Shown: piece by piece, positions 51,045 to 60,731 of the stretch
Layout: every line of letters begins with the position of its first letter
How positions within the stretch are numbered: the stretch's first letter is position 1
Assembly: GCA_902500995.1 (NCBI GenBank)
Contig: CABVSR010000004.1
Span: forward strand, 62,001-126,000
Direction of reading: 5' to 3'
DNA length: 64,000 bases
Source: an uncultured Nitrospira sp.
Lineage (GTDB): Bacteria; Nitrospirota; Nitrospiria; Nitrospirales; Nitrospiraceae
Program-made: the position numbers and the translations under genes
The notes under the pieces: model-generated
Database searches by the model: none
Told to the model about the DNA's origin: nothing
The model's input: the letters and a program-made list of their open reading frames with translations, nothing else

Positions 51045-51419
51045 TTACGTCCGCGTGACTTCCAAACTGACCTGTTGAAAGCCAAGCCCGCGGATGCGGT
51101 CGACGATGCCGACGAACCGTTCCAAACGCGTAGTTTTGTCGGCCCGCACCAGCACCGGCGAATGCCGCGGGCGAGACGCCAGGACGAGATCCAGTTCCTC
51201 TTCATTGATCGAGCGCTCCTCCACAAACACCCGGCCATCGGCCGTAACGGTGACGATCAGAGGCCGGTCCTGCCGATCGCTTGCGGTCGAGGCTTTGGCC
51301 AGATTCACCGGGATCTGACCCGTCGTGATGAAGGTGGCCGTCGTCAGCACGATGACGAGCAACACGAGCATGACGTCGACCAGCGGGATGACGTTGATCT
51401 GATTGACCTCACGCTCCAT
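51045..51419 (-). CDS. exbD: ExbD/TolR family energy transducer subunit
   Basis: A 124-residue inner-membrane protein. The single helix LVDVMLVLLVIVLTTATFIT contains the essential aspartate (D15). The periplasmic part (RPLIVTVTADGRVFVEERSI, then VLVRADKTTRLERFVGIVDR) is typical for ExbD. It couples the proton motive force to TonB together with ExbB, whose gene it overlaps by 11 bases. No tonB gene is in the window. Confidence 0.92.
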   Translation of the reverse strand: MEREVNQINVIPLVDVMLVLLVIVLTTATFITTGQIPVNLAKASTASDRQDRPLIVTVTADGRVFVEERSINEEELDLVLASRPRHSPVLVRADKTTRLERFVGIVDRIRGLGFQQVSLEVTRT

Positions 51420-51834
51420 GGTGCGCCTTGTACTGCGCGAGCAGTTCGCTGACGCGCCGCCGGAGCACGTTGTTCATGACGACGCAGGGAATCGCCACGA
51501 CCAGTCCCGCCGCGGTGGCCTTCAACGCGAGACTCAGGCCGATCATGATCGTGGTGACGGCCAGCGCGCCGGACGTGCCCATGGTGTGAAACGTGAGCAT
51601 GATACCCAACACGGTCCCCAGCAGCCCGATATAGGGCGCATTCGCCGCCACAGTCCCGATCACCACCAGCCGTCTGGTCAACGCAATTTCACATTCCTCG
51701 ATTGAGGCGAACCCTCGCACATCGATGTTCCGGTAGCACCACCAGCGCTCGATGGCCACGGCCACCGCCCACAGGCTCAACCCGATCAACAGCCCGATCA
51801 CGCCGTACTCTACGGCTTCCTTCAGTCCGTGCAT
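51409..51834 (-). CDS. exbB: ExbB/MotA/TolQ family proton channel
   Basis: A 141-residue protein of the short ExbB class. Three helices are seen: VIGLLIGLSLWAVAVAIERW, ANAPYIGLLGTVLGIMLTFH and TIMIGLSLALKATAAGLVVA. The GLLGTV and ALxATAAGL motifs are those of MotA/ExbB proton channels. It is encoded directly before exbD, after a PepSY gene, and should energise the local receptors. Confidence 0.92.
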   Translation of the reverse strand: MHGLKEAVEYGVIGLLIGLSLWAVAVAIERWWCYRNIDVRGFASIEECEIALTRRLVVIGTVAANAPYIGLLGTVLGIMLTFHTMGTSGALAVTTIMIGLSLALKATAAGLVVAIPCVVMNNVLRRRVSELLAQYKAHHGA

Positions 51835-51919
51835 GCTGTGTCACCTTTCGTCCCGTCCGATTGATTCATCCATCCGCCGCCCCGTCCAGGGCCTGTGCCT
51901 GAATCAAGGCCGGGGGATC

Positions 51920-53134
51920 CTACACCGCACTGCGCGGCACCCTGCGTTTTCGCCACCAGAGATACCAGCCCGTCACAAACAAGAGTGGACAGACCAGGCC
52001 CGAGGCACACACGATCCAGCGCCCCGTCAGGCCGAAGATCTGTCCCGAGTGCATCGGCCATTGCCATTGAATGAAATGGTCTCCGGCCGTGCCGTGCTCC
52101 GGACTCTGAACATGCAAAATGTCCCCGCTGTAGCGATCCACCACCACGCATCGCCGGCTCAGTACCAGGCTGAGTCCCGGCACATCACGCTGGCAGATCG
52201 TATAGGTACCGGCCGCTTTCCTCGGCAGGTAGAGCCATTCCGGCCGTCCACCCGGGTACTGCGTCTCCACGGTCTGCATGACCTGTCCCAGAGAGACGGA
52301 TCCGCGGCCCTCGGCCGGTTTCGAGTGAATGTCGTATCGGTCGATGGTGGGGGAAAACAGCCGCACGACCGCATGGAACGGCGCCCGCAGGTTGAGAAAG
52401 ACCCCGGATACAAAGATGGCCAGGAAGATGAGCGAGCAATACACTCCCGCGGTCTTGTGCAAGTCGAAATGGAGCCGGCGCACATGGGCCCGGCGTTTGA
52501 TCGTCAACGCCGCACGCCACCCGCCGTTCCGAGGCCACCAGAGGTACAGACCCGTGAACAAAGACACGATCAGCACCATCCCGATGATGGCGACAACCGT
52601 ATCCCCGAACGGCGGGTCACCGAAGCGCGGCAACAGCAACGCATAGTGCAGCGCAAACACAAAGCCGACGAACGTACGAGGCACGGCGCCGCCGAGGCCC
52701 GCCGGCCGGACCAATCGGGACCCGATGACCTCGGCGCGATACGGATCGACGAACACGTGGTGCAACTCAAAATCCATTGGTGACGTCGCGTCCGGCCCGG
52801 AGGGCACCGACACGTTCCATCGGAAGGCGATTCCGTCATGACGCGGGTATTGCCCGAAAACCAGCTGCCCTCCCTGCGGCATGATGCGCAGCGCAGCCTC
52901 GGCCATCTCATCCACAGGACGATAGGCCGCCGAACCACCGGGCTTCGGTGCCACCCGGATCAGGTCAGGGTTCAGCCACTCGTCGATCTCCAGATGAAAT
53001 ACGAGGATGCTGCCCGTCAGCCCGATCAGCACCAACAGGGCTCCGGCCGTGAGCCCGAGGTATCGATGAGCCAGTAACCAACGCTTGCGTAGGGCGGCGA
53101 CCGTCAGCGGCACCGTGGGCTCTGTGGAGAACAT
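51920..53134 (-). CDS. PepSY-associated membrane protein (iron reductase-like)
   Basis: A 404-residue paralogue of the protein at 42371. The same order of motifs is present: HRYLGLTAGALLVLIGLTGS, LHHVFVDPYRAEVIGSR, LHYALLLPRFG, FDLHKTAGVYCSLIFLAIFV, WQWPMHSGQIFGLTGRWIV. Four membrane helices are predicted. It follows the siderophore receptor gene by 21 bp and precedes exbB by 85 bp, in the arrangement known for ferric siderophore reduction in the inner membrane. Confidence 0.87.
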   Translation of the reverse strand: MFSTEPTVPLTVAALRKRWLLAHRYLGLTAGALLVLIGLTGSILVFHLEIDEWLNPDLIRVAPKPGGSAAYRPVDEMAEAALRIMPQGGQLVFGQYPRHDGIAFRWNVSVPSGPDATSPMDFELHHVFVDPYRAEVIGSRLVRPAGLGGAVPRTFVGFVFALHYALLLPRFGDPPFGDTVVAIIGMVLIVSLFTGLYLWWPRNGGWRAALTIKRRAHVRRLHFDLHKTAGVYCSLIFLAIFVSGVFLNLRAPFHAVVRLFSPTIDRYDIHSKPAEGRGSVSLGQVMQTVETQYPGGRPEWLYLPRKAAGTYTICQRDVPGLSLVLSRRCVVVDRYSGDILHVQSPEHGTAGDHFIQWQWPMHSGQIFGLTGRWIVCASGLVCPLLFVTGWYLWWRKRRVPRSAV

Positions 53135-53155
53135 TCGCCATCTCTCATGTCTGTG

Positions 53156-55546
53156 TCAGTATTCAAGGCGTAACGATCCGAACACCGTCATGGGCGCGCC
53201 CGGATAAACGCCGTTGCGCGGGGCCACGTTCGAATTCAGATCGGCGTTTTCGTAGTACTGTTGATTCAGAAGGTTACGAACGGTCACCTGCGCGATCGCC
53301 CGCGTCGGCCCGATCATCCACCGGTACGCGGCAAAGCCATCCAGCCGCACATAGCCCGGCAAGGTGAAGGTGTTTTGAATGTCTCCGTGCCGAGAACCGG
53401 AGATGTAGGTCCCGAGTCCCACGCTCAGCCCCTTCGCCGGTCCGTCGAGCTCGGCGAAGTCGTATTTCATCCAGAGGCTGCCGCCGTGCAGAGGGACTCC
53501 GGGCAGGCGTTTCTCCTGCAGGCCGGAATTGTCTTTGGTCACTTTGGTGTCGGTATAGGCGTAACTGCCGATGACGCTCACCGCATTCGTCACTCGCCCG
53601 GTCATGTCGAACTCGATGCCCTGGCTGCGCTGCTCCCCCACGACGATTCTGGCCAACGGATCGCCGCTCGCGAGGTCGGGCGTCACAAGGTTGTTTCTGG
53701 TCAGGTGGTAGAAGGCCAACGTGGCATTCAAGCGGTGTTCGAAGAGATCCGCCTTGAATCCGGCCTCCTGCTGCTTACCGGTCTGCGGGGGAAACGGCTG
53801 ATTGTTCGAAGACACCCCGTTATTGGCGCCGAATGAGGTGACATAGTTGCCGTAGACGGCCAGCGAGGGCGTGAGGTCGTAGAGCAGGCCGACTCGCGGA
53901 TTGAAGCGTGAGTCCTTTCGCGTGACGCCATCCACATTGGCGCGCGCCTGATCGAAGTTCCCGGCCGTGCCTCGCGCCACCTCGGCCCAGTCGTACCGGC
54001 CACCGACGAGCACATGCAGCCTCTTCCACAGCGTGATCTGGTCCTGCAGGTACAGCCCGTACCATTGTTCATGAAAGACTGAGACATTTCGTCCCGGCCG
54101 GTCGGTCGTGGCTCGCGCCGCGCTGAACAGTGACGGATCGATCCCATACGACGGGTTAAAGAGATCGATCGCAAGGGCTGGATTGCCCGAGGTGAAATTG
54201 CCGTAAATCCCGTAGTCGGTCGCGGCCCGCGTATAGTCCATTCCGACCAACAGCTTGTGTTGCGTCTCCGCCACCGTGAACGTTCCCACCAGGTCGAGGT
54301 TCGTGGCATAGGTCCGTACGTAACTGGTCTGGCCGAAAATATTGCGATTGAGCGTGCGCCCGTCGGCCTGCAGTGCGTTCCCGAAGGCCGGCGCCGGGTT
54401 CGCCCAGATGCTTTCCGCATCGATGAAGCTGGAGAGGAAGCGATTCGTCAGCTTCCACGACTCATTGAAGGTATGATCGAGATTGAATCCGACATGCGTT
54501 TTGTTGGTGAACGACACCGGCGTATTGGGATCGCCGTACGACCGGCTGATCGGCACGGGGGCCGGGCGATTGCCGATGACCGGAATGCCGCTGTCGGCGC
54601 GGAAGTCTTGCTTCAAGATCTCCACGTCCACGGTCATTGTGGTTTTCTCGGTCGGCCGCCAGGTCACACTGGGATTGAAGACCTTACGGTCGATGAAGTT
54701 GAAATCGCGGAACGACCCACTGTTCTGATACCCCCCCGCAAAGCGAACCGACAGCGACTTGCTGTCCGTGATGGCCCCGCCGACGTCCCAGAGCGTGCGG
54801 TAGAAATTGTAGGAACCGAATTGTTGCTCCAGGGAGCCGTGAGGGGTATCCAACGGCCGCTTTGTGTTGACGTTGATCATGCCGCCCGGCTCGATGCGGC
54901 CGTAGAGAATGGAGGCCGGTCCCTTCAACACCTCAATGCTGTCGATGTTCGCCGTGTCCATTTCGAACGGGAATCCTGAGGGGGACGTGGCGAGCAGCCC
55001 ATTGCGATAGGTTTTCCCGAGGTCCGGAAAGCCGCGAATGATGAATCGATTGCCCGATCCGATCGACTGATTCGGGCGGACGCCGCTGACATTCTCCAAC
55101 GCATCCTTTATCCGCGGCGTCTTCTGGTCTTCGATCACCTGCCGCGGCACCACCTGAATGCTGGCCGGCGTCTCATGAATCGGCGTATCGGTCTTGGTCG
55201 CCGTCAGAGTGTTCGAGACCGTGTAGGATTCGCGAGTGGACGCGACCAGCACGGGACGCACCTCCACGACGGGGGGATCCGAGTCCGACGCATCCGCAGT
55301 GGCGGGTCTCTCGCCGGATCTTTGTTCCGGCTCGGAGCTTCCCGGCACCGGAAGCGGAAGGGGTAGCGGAGGAGGCGATGCGGTGGCCCGTGATGACTCA
55401 TCGGATTGCAACCGCACTGATGTTTCATCTGCAACCGGAGGCTCCCTATGTGGCGCCACGCGAGGCCCGGCACAGCCCACGCCGGCGACCAACCACACAC
55501 ATATGACGAATGCCTGACGTACGGCACGGATCGGTACACGGTGCAT
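53156..55546 (-). CDS. TonB-dependent siderophore receptor (FhuA/FpvA type)
   Basis: A 796-residue receptor. Start ATG 55546 (MHRVPIRAVRQAFVICVWLV) with GGGGGGAG upstream; the open frame extends 75 residues further without family match. The N-terminus (to ~110) is Pro/Ser rich. The plug includes ETPASIQVVPRQVIEDQKTP, FIIRGFPDLGKTYRNGLLAT and IEVLKGPASILYGRIEPGG, which is diagnostic of siderophore receptors. The barrel ends in GSLRLEY. It follows the small gene at 55645 and precedes the PepSY, exbB and exbD genes. Confidence 0.9.
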   Translation of the reverse strand: MHRVPIRAVRQAFVICVWLVAGVGCAGPRVAPHREPPVADETSVRLQSDESSRATASPPPLPLPLPVPGSSEPEQRSGERPATADASDSDPPVVEVRPVLVASTRESYTVSNTLTATKTDTPIHETPASIQVVPRQVIEDQKTPRIKDALENVSGVRPNQSIGSGNRFIIRGFPDLGKTYRNGLLATSPSGFPFEMDTANIDSIEVLKGPASILYGRIEPGGMINVNTKRPLDTPHGSLEQQFGSYNFYRTLWDVGGAITDSKSLSVRFAGGYQNSGSFRDFNFIDRKVFNPSVTWRPTEKTTMTVDVEILKQDFRADSGIPVIGNRPAPVPISRSYGDPNTPVSFTNKTHVGFNLDHTFNESWKLTNRFLSSFIDAESIWANPAPAFGNALQADGRTLNRNIFGQTSYVRTYATNLDLVGTFTVAETQHKLLVGMDYTRAATDYGIYGNFTSGNPALAIDLFNPSYGIDPSLFSAARATTDRPGRNVSVFHEQWYGLYLQDQITLWKRLHVLVGGRYDWAEVARGTAGNFDQARANVDGVTRKDSRFNPRVGLLYDLTPSLAVYGNYVTSFGANNGVSSNNQPFPPQTGKQQEAGFKADLFEHRLNATLAFYHLTRNNLVTPDLASGDPLARIVVGEQRSQGIEFDMTGRVTNAVSVIGSYAYTDTKVTKDNSGLQEKRLPGVPLHGGSLWMKYDFAELDGPAKGLSVGLGTYISGSRHGDIQNTFTLPGYVRLDGFAAYRWMIGPTRAIAQVTVRNLLNQQYYENADLNSNVAPRNGVYPGAPMTVFGSLRLEY

Positions 55547-55644
55547 CGCTCCCCCCTGTGAACGCTCTTTCGCCGATCGAGCAGAAGCAACACCTTCCCC
55601 ATCGATGTGGCGATTCGAAACCAGATTCATGAGCGAGAATGGGA

Positions 55645-55992
55645 CTAGATCGCACTCACGGGAGGGGGAGCACGAAGACCGAGACAAACAGGGTTCGAAC
55701 CGGAGAAATTTCGATATTGCGTCGAGGCAAGGCAGCACCGCGCCGTGCCCGGCACAGGCTGGCCGCGCCACAGGACTAGCGCCGCGGCCGGCGATGGGCC
55801 GTCACTCACCGGCCCCCCCGCCTGCGCATCGTCCGCCAAGGTTCCTTCCACCCAGCGCTGCTGCAGGAAGCAATGCAAGCAACTCAGCGCGCCGCCCGGC
55901 GTCACGGAGAACCAGGCAAGAGACAGGGCAAGCGCCAGCATGAGGCCGGCGATCACACGTTGCCGCTGGAGAAATCTCTGGCGTGACCGCAT
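55645..55992 (-). CDS. small Cys-containing membrane protein, operon leader
   Basis: A 115-residue protein from ATG 55992 (MRSRQRFLQRQRVIAGLMLA). One helix (residues ~15-32) is followed by GALSCLHCFLQQRW, a CxxC pair, and a second Cys pair, ARCC, further on. It lacks the His patch of its counterparts but has the same size, place and promoter element. The siderophore receptor gene begins 98 bp downstream. No family is recognised. Confidence 0.6.
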   Translation of the reverse strand: MRSRQRFLQRQRVIAGLMLALALSLAWFSVTPGGALSCLHCFLQQRWVEGTLADDAQAGGPVSDGPSPAAALVLWRGQPVPGTARCCLASTQYRNFSGSNPVCLGLRAPPPVSAI

Positions 55993-56021
55993 GGGCGTTA
56001 TGTACCAGACTTGCACTTTCT

Positions 56022-56054
56022 TGCGCTACCGACGGCTGCCGCCCGCTGCTACAG
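56022..56054 (-). promoter_or_regulatory. regulon element F
   Basis: Minus strand: CTGTAGCAGC, GGGCGGCAGC, CGTCGGTAGCGCA. It ends 30 bases upstream of the start at 55992, the shortest distance in the set. Confidence 0.75.
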
Positions 56055-56075
56055 TTCGAGGTTGTTTCGGCTCTC

Positions 56076-58310
56076 TCAAAACCTGGCCATGACGCTCAGC
56101 TCCACAGTCCGAGGCGCGCCGATCAACACCTGATCCGGATAGAAGTTGGATCCGAATATTCCATAGGTCTTGTCGAACAGATTGCTCCCGCGCAGCGTCA
56201 CCACAAACTGTTTGTACGGCACTGAAATCCAGGCATCCGCCGTCATGTACGCGTGCAACCGCACGGTATTGGCGGCATCGTTATACCGGTCGCCGACATA
56301 GCGCCAGGCCGCTCCCACATCGAACGGAATGGGCGTGGGCACGCGATAGATCGTCCAGAGGTTACCGACCGCCTGCGGTACTTCGAACGGCCGATTTCCG
56401 TTGCGCGAGACAAACGTGCCACCGACCACCTCGGCAAATTCATCGAACTTCGCCGACAGGAATGTCACGTTCCCATGGAGGCGCCACGCATCAGTGAGGC
56501 GGACGGCCCCCTCCAGCTCAACGCCCTTGGATGAGCGCCGCCCCACGTTGAGCGATTCGATTTGTGAGATTTGCGTCAGGATATTTTTCCGTACCATATC
56601 GAAGTAGGCCACAGTCCATTCGGCACGATGATTCCAGAACTGCCCCTTGGCCCCAACCTCCCACTGATGGCCGGTCGCCAGATTGAACTGTTGGTTGGCG
56701 CGGGCGGAGAAAAGACTGCCGCCCACCTGATCCGCCGCAGTGGCGAATTGGCCATACAGCGTGACCTGCGGCAGCACGTCGTACACGACACCGGCGCGCC
56801 AGGTCGTCGGCGTGAAGTTCTGTTTGAAGCTCTGCGCCGTATTCAAGGCCCCGGCGGTGGTGAAGAACTCCCGTTCCAAATTTATGGAATCCGTCCGGAC
56901 GCCCGCGACCAGCTTGAGTTGTTCCGTCACGCTGAATTGATCTTCCGCAAACACGGCCGTATCGAGGATCTTGGCGGTCTGCGTGGCCGTCGGACCGCCG
57001 CCGAACAAGCCTTGCACCGGGCTGAGCGGGTTGACACTATCCGCAGCCCCATTGAAGAAGCTCGGCCGCGTGAAGTCCGTGTAGGTGAAGTCCAATCCCA
57101 CCACGAACCGGTTCTTGAACGTACCGATCGGGTGATTGAGCTGCAACTCCAAGCGATCGCCGATCACGGATTGGTCATGCGCGACCATGAAGCGGTCTCG
57201 ATCGATCAGTTGTGTGCCGCTGTTAAACCGGTAGGTTTCCCCGTTCATCCAGTCGCGCTTCGCCGTGTAGTAATACGTCTGATTCCGCAACTCGATGAAG
57301 TCCGTCGGCTGCCACGTCGCTTTCAACTTCGTCCAGGTCGTCAACGCGCTCATGTCGGCATCTTGCACGTTGTAGTTCTGCCGCAGCATCCGGGCATCCA
57401 CGGTTCGTCCGTTCGTCGTGCTCACGACCCCGTTGACCCCTTGTGTGGCAAAAGACGAGGGCACCAGCGGCGTGCCGGTGTAGGGTTTCGCCCGATCGTG
57501 CGCGATATCAAATGACAGTTCGAGGTTGAACCGCGAGGTCACGTCGTACAGCACCGCGCTCGTCATATTCCAATAGGTATAGGGCGTCCGTTGAATGCCG
57601 AAAACACTGTCTGAATTCTGATAGCTCAGATCGACCCGATAGTGCAGCTGATCCGTTCCCAATTTGCCGCCGCTCCCCACACCGACCCGCAAGGTATTGA
57701 AGCTGCCGTAGGAGAGAAACGCCTCGCTGCCGGTCAACTCACGAATGGGCCGCTTCGTCACCAAGTTCACCGCTCCGGCCACCGCCCCTTCTCCATACAG
57801 GACGGACGCTGGCCCCTTCAGGATTTCGACCCGATCCAAATTCCAGGAATCGCGCGGCCGCGTGACGAACCCGGTCGGGCCAAGCGACAGCCCATCGAAC
57901 AACAACCGGATCTGGTTCTGTGAAAACCCGCGCATGGAAAACGCGCCGGGGGCAACCGGGTGATCCCCCACGACAACACCGGTCGCCGCTTGGATCGCTT
58001 CCGACACTGTGCGCAACCCTCGCTCCTGCATCGTCTGCTGCGTGATGACCTCAACACTCGCCGGAATCTCCCGCAATGTCACCCCGAGGCGCGAGCTGCC
58101 GTTGCTCTGTTCCCGCAAGCCGAGTGTTCCTGTCCCGTCCTTGCCGATGGGCTGCGCCTGCACAATGACGGGGGGCATGAGCACGGGCGATTCCGTCGAT
58201 TCCTGTCCCTCCTCGGCGGAGAGCACCGGGCCCGGCCACTCGGCGATCAGGCAAACCACGAGCACACCCGTTCCGATCCAGCGACGGACAGGGCCTTCTC
58301 TCTCAGACAT
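56076..58310 (-). CDS. TonB-dependent siderophore receptor
   Basis: A 744-residue receptor. Start ATG 58310 (MSEREGPVRRWIGTGVLVVC) has AAAGGA six bases upstream. The plug shows LREIPASVEVITQQTMQERG, FSMRGFSQNQIRLLFDGLSL and VEILKGPASVLYGEGAVAGA. The barrel ends in LSVMARF with the terminal Phe that BamA recognises. It begins 51 bp after the stop of the receptor gene at 58362 and is probably in the operon led by the gene at 60732. Confidence 0.9.
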   Translation of the reverse strand: MSEREGPVRRWIGTGVLVVCLIAEWPGPVLSAEEGQESTESPVLMPPVIVQAQPIGKDGTGTLGLREQSNGSSRLGVTLREIPASVEVITQQTMQERGLRTVSEAIQAATGVVVGDHPVAPGAFSMRGFSQNQIRLLFDGLSLGPTGFVTRPRDSWNLDRVEILKGPASVLYGEGAVAGAVNLVTKRPIRELTGSEAFLSYGSFNTLRVGVGSGGKLGTDQLHYRVDLSYQNSDSVFGIQRTPYTYWNMTSAVLYDVTSRFNLELSFDIAHDRAKPYTGTPLVPSSFATQGVNGVVSTTNGRTVDARMLRQNYNVQDADMSALTTWTKLKATWQPTDFIELRNQTYYYTAKRDWMNGETYRFNSGTQLIDRDRFMVAHDQSVIGDRLELQLNHPIGTFKNRFVVGLDFTYTDFTRPSFFNGAADSVNPLSPVQGLFGGGPTATQTAKILDTAVFAEDQFSVTEQLKLVAGVRTDSINLEREFFTTAGALNTAQSFKQNFTPTTWRAGVVYDVLPQVTLYGQFATAADQVGGSLFSARANQQFNLATGHQWEVGAKGQFWNHRAEWTVAYFDMVRKNILTQISQIESLNVGRRSSKGVELEGAVRLTDAWRLHGNVTFLSAKFDEFAEVVGGTFVSRNGNRPFEVPQAVGNLWTIYRVPTPIPFDVGAAWRYVGDRYNDAANTVRLHAYMTADAWISVPYKQFVVTLRGSNLFDKTYGIFGSNFYPDQVLIGAPRTVELSVMARF

Positions 58311-58361
58311 GTTGTTCCTTTCTAGGCGTCGATCGACACTCACAGGTCCCTGCGCCCGGCC

Positions 58362-60659
58362 TTAGAAGCCCAGCGTCACCCCCGCGTAAAACGACCGGCC
58401 CGCTCCGCTCCAAAACGCCTGCTTGTTCGCATCGGCGACGCTATCGGCCACCGGCTGAACCCAGGAGACGTAGGCCTTGTCGAATATGTTGTCCATTTCT
58501 ACGTAGGTTTTGATGAACTTGACGTACCGGTTGTTGTGCGTGCGGTAGTAGTGATGCACGTTGGCGTTGAAGAGCAGATAGGCCGGAGTGCCGAGCGTAT
58601 TGTTGTTGTTGACGAAGAAGCTGTCGATCCAACTGCCCTCCAGCCAGGCTCCGAGCCCCGAGCCGGCATGATCGTAGGCGGCCTTCATGTTCAGCACGTT
58701 TTTTTCCACCGCCGGCACCTGGCGCCCAGACTGATTGATGCGCGTGATCACGCCTCCGGCCGCAAATTGGTCGAAGAACCGCACATACTTGCTTTCCATA
58801 TGGGTGTAGGCCCCAGTGAAGCGCAGGCCTTCGACGGGCATCCAACGCCATCCGACTTCGATCCCGCGATATTGAGATTCCTTGGCATTGACGGCGAAGT
58901 TGCCCACGACCGTCGGGCTCAACGGCACACTCTGGGTGATGATTTCGTCTTTGAAGAAGGTCCAGAAGCCCACGGCTTCCAGCCAGAAGGTCGGAGTGAG
59001 CTGCGTGTTCGTCCCGATTTCGACGTTGAGATTCTTCTGCGGCTTTACCGCCCCGTTGAAACCGGGGTTGCCGTCCAAGCCGGTCGTCAAGTTGGTAAAT
59101 TGAGGGATGCCGTAAGCCACGGAGCCTCTCGTCCAGATATTCGTATCGCGATTCAGCCGATAGGTCAGCGAGAGGTCCGGGGCCCAGTTGTCGTATGACC
59201 GGTTGACGCCCACGGTGCTGTTCAGTGTGCTCGTGGTCGTCGTGGCGGTGAAGTTGTTCACGAAACCGGAAATGTCAGACCGTTCGTATCCCAGCCCGAC
59301 GGCCAGCACCCATTTGGGCGTGAACTCCAGTTCCTCGCGAAACCGGCCGCCGATATTCCGGACCGAAAACCGGTTTTGCTGCGTGACGGGGCCAAACGAG
59401 GCCCGGCCATCGTTCAGGTTCACATTGTTGACGCCTTCTTGCTCGCTGTAATTGGCAAAGAACCCCACATAACTGCGGAGTGGCAGATCGAACAATCGGC
59501 CGTTGTGGCGCAGGTCGGTGTAGTGCTTGAAGCTGGGCGTGACGGAGGCTCCGACCGGCTGGTTGATATCCCGCACTTGATAGTCGGCCTCGGTGGTCAA
59601 CAGCGTATTGGCATCGATTTGCCGTTCGTACACGGCGCCGATGAGCGTCAGCCGGTCGCGTAGTTTAGAGTTCAGACTGACCGGATTGGTGGCGGGCGTG
59701 CCGCCCATCTGGCGAGGGTCGGCCTGGAACTGGCCGCGCGTCAGCCGGGCGGCGTATTTCTCGTCTTGATCCAGATTCACCGCCTTCACATAGAGGGATT
59801 GCCGATCATCGATGCGGTAACGCACATTGAGATTGACGGTGGATATCCAGTACTCGCTATGCTCGCGCCAGCCGTCCTCCCGCTGATAACTCGAGAACAG
59901 GGCGATATCGAGGTTGCCGTATTCTTTCCCGATGGCCAGGGCTTCCTTGTGAAAACCGTAGGAGCCGCCCGAGAGGAAGGTCTCGACCCCATTGATGTCC
60001 CGTCCCCGTCTCGTCCTGAAATGCACCATGCCGCCCAGGGCATAGTTGTCGTAGAGGGACGAGGAAGGTCCTCGTCGGACCTCGACCGACTCCAGAAACC
60101 ACGGATCGTGAATTTCCGTCCGCGAAAAGCCGTGCGGATCGGTGAACGAAATGCCGTCCTCGTAGAGCTTGACATTGCGCAAGGCGCCGCCGTTTTTCGC
60201 GCCCGATCCGCGGATCGAGAGGTTCACTTCACGCCCTCCAAATCCCTGCCGTGTCACGATGCCGGGTAACGACTCCAACGATTCCCGCAGGTGCCGCGTC
60301 GGCTGCGACTCGTGCTCGCTGCGCGGAGTGGACGATGCGGCGATGCCCGTGGGCCGCCGTTCCACCCGTTCGCTGATGACTGCAATGTCGTGCAACGTGA
60401 CCTCCGGCACGGCGCTTGGTTCCGGGCCGGACGATTGTTCCCTGACGGCAGGGGAACTCGATTCCCGATGCCCCGCCGCGCGGCGGCGTTCCCGCACGTC
60501 GTCTAATTCTTCCAAGACGCCCTTCAACTTCTGTCTCAACGCCTCTTCCTGCTGCCCCAGCGCATCGTCGTCCGACTGCGCAGCGACCGTTCCGTCGTAC
60601 CAGGCCAGCAGAGCGACGAGGCTCAATGCGGCAACTATTCCTTTGCGAAAACCAGACAT
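58362..60659 (-). CDS. TonB-dependent receptor with N-terminal coiled coil
   Basis: A 765-residue receptor. Signal peptide 1-27; residues ~30-70 form a charged coiled coil (ALGQQEEALRQKLKGVLEEL, then DDVRERRRA), unusual for receptors. The plug has ESLPGIVTRQGFGGREVNLS, IRGSGAKNGGALRNVKLYED and VEVRRGPSSSLYDNYALGGM; the barrel ends in GVTLGF. It is the intact paralogue of the frameshifted gene at 48659. The ligand is unknown. It is transcribed after the small His/Cys gene at 60732 and before the siderophore receptor at 56076. Confidence 0.88.
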   Translation of the reverse strand: MSGFRKGIVAALSLVALLAWYDGTVAAQSDDDALGQQEEALRQKLKGVLEELDDVRERRRAAGHRESSSPAVREQSSGPEPSAVPEVTLHDIAVISERVERRPTGIAASSTPRSEHESQPTRHLRESLESLPGIVTRQGFGGREVNLSIRGSGAKNGGALRNVKLYEDGISFTDPHGFSRTEIHDPWFLESVEVRRGPSSSLYDNYALGGMVHFRTRRGRDINGVETFLSGGSYGFHKEALAIGKEYGNLDIALFSSYQREDGWREHSEYWISTVNLNVRYRIDDRQSLYVKAVNLDQDEKYAARLTRGQFQADPRQMGGTPATNPVSLNSKLRDRLTLIGAVYERQIDANTLLTTEADYQVRDINQPVGASVTPSFKHYTDLRHNGRLFDLPLRSYVGFFANYSEQEGVNNVNLNDGRASFGPVTQQNRFSVRNIGGRFREELEFTPKWVLAVGLGYERSDISGFVNNFTATTTTSTLNSTVGVNRSYDNWAPDLSLTYRLNRDTNIWTRGSVAYGIPQFTNLTTGLDGNPGFNGAVKPQKNLNVEIGTNTQLTPTFWLEAVGFWTFFKDEIITQSVPLSPTVVGNFAVNAKESQYRGIEVGWRWMPVEGLRFTGAYTHMESKYVRFFDQFAAGGVITRINQSGRQVPAVEKNVLNMKAAYDHAGSGLGAWLEGSWIDSFFVNNNNTLGTPAYLLFNANVHHYYRTHNNRYVKFIKTYVEMDNIFDKAYVSWVQPVADSVADANKQAFWSGAGRSFYAGVTLGF

Positions 60660-60731
60660 GCCTCACCCCTCCTTGTTCCGCGGAACGAGACGCGCCTTCC
60701 CGGCGCCGCGACTCCGCAGCGTGATTCACTT

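Noticed and set aside
53156-55771. Full 871-residue start for the siderophore receptor
   Set aside because: The first 75 residues overlap the small gene at 55645 and lack a signal peptide; ATG 55546 has a strong ribosome site and signal sequence.
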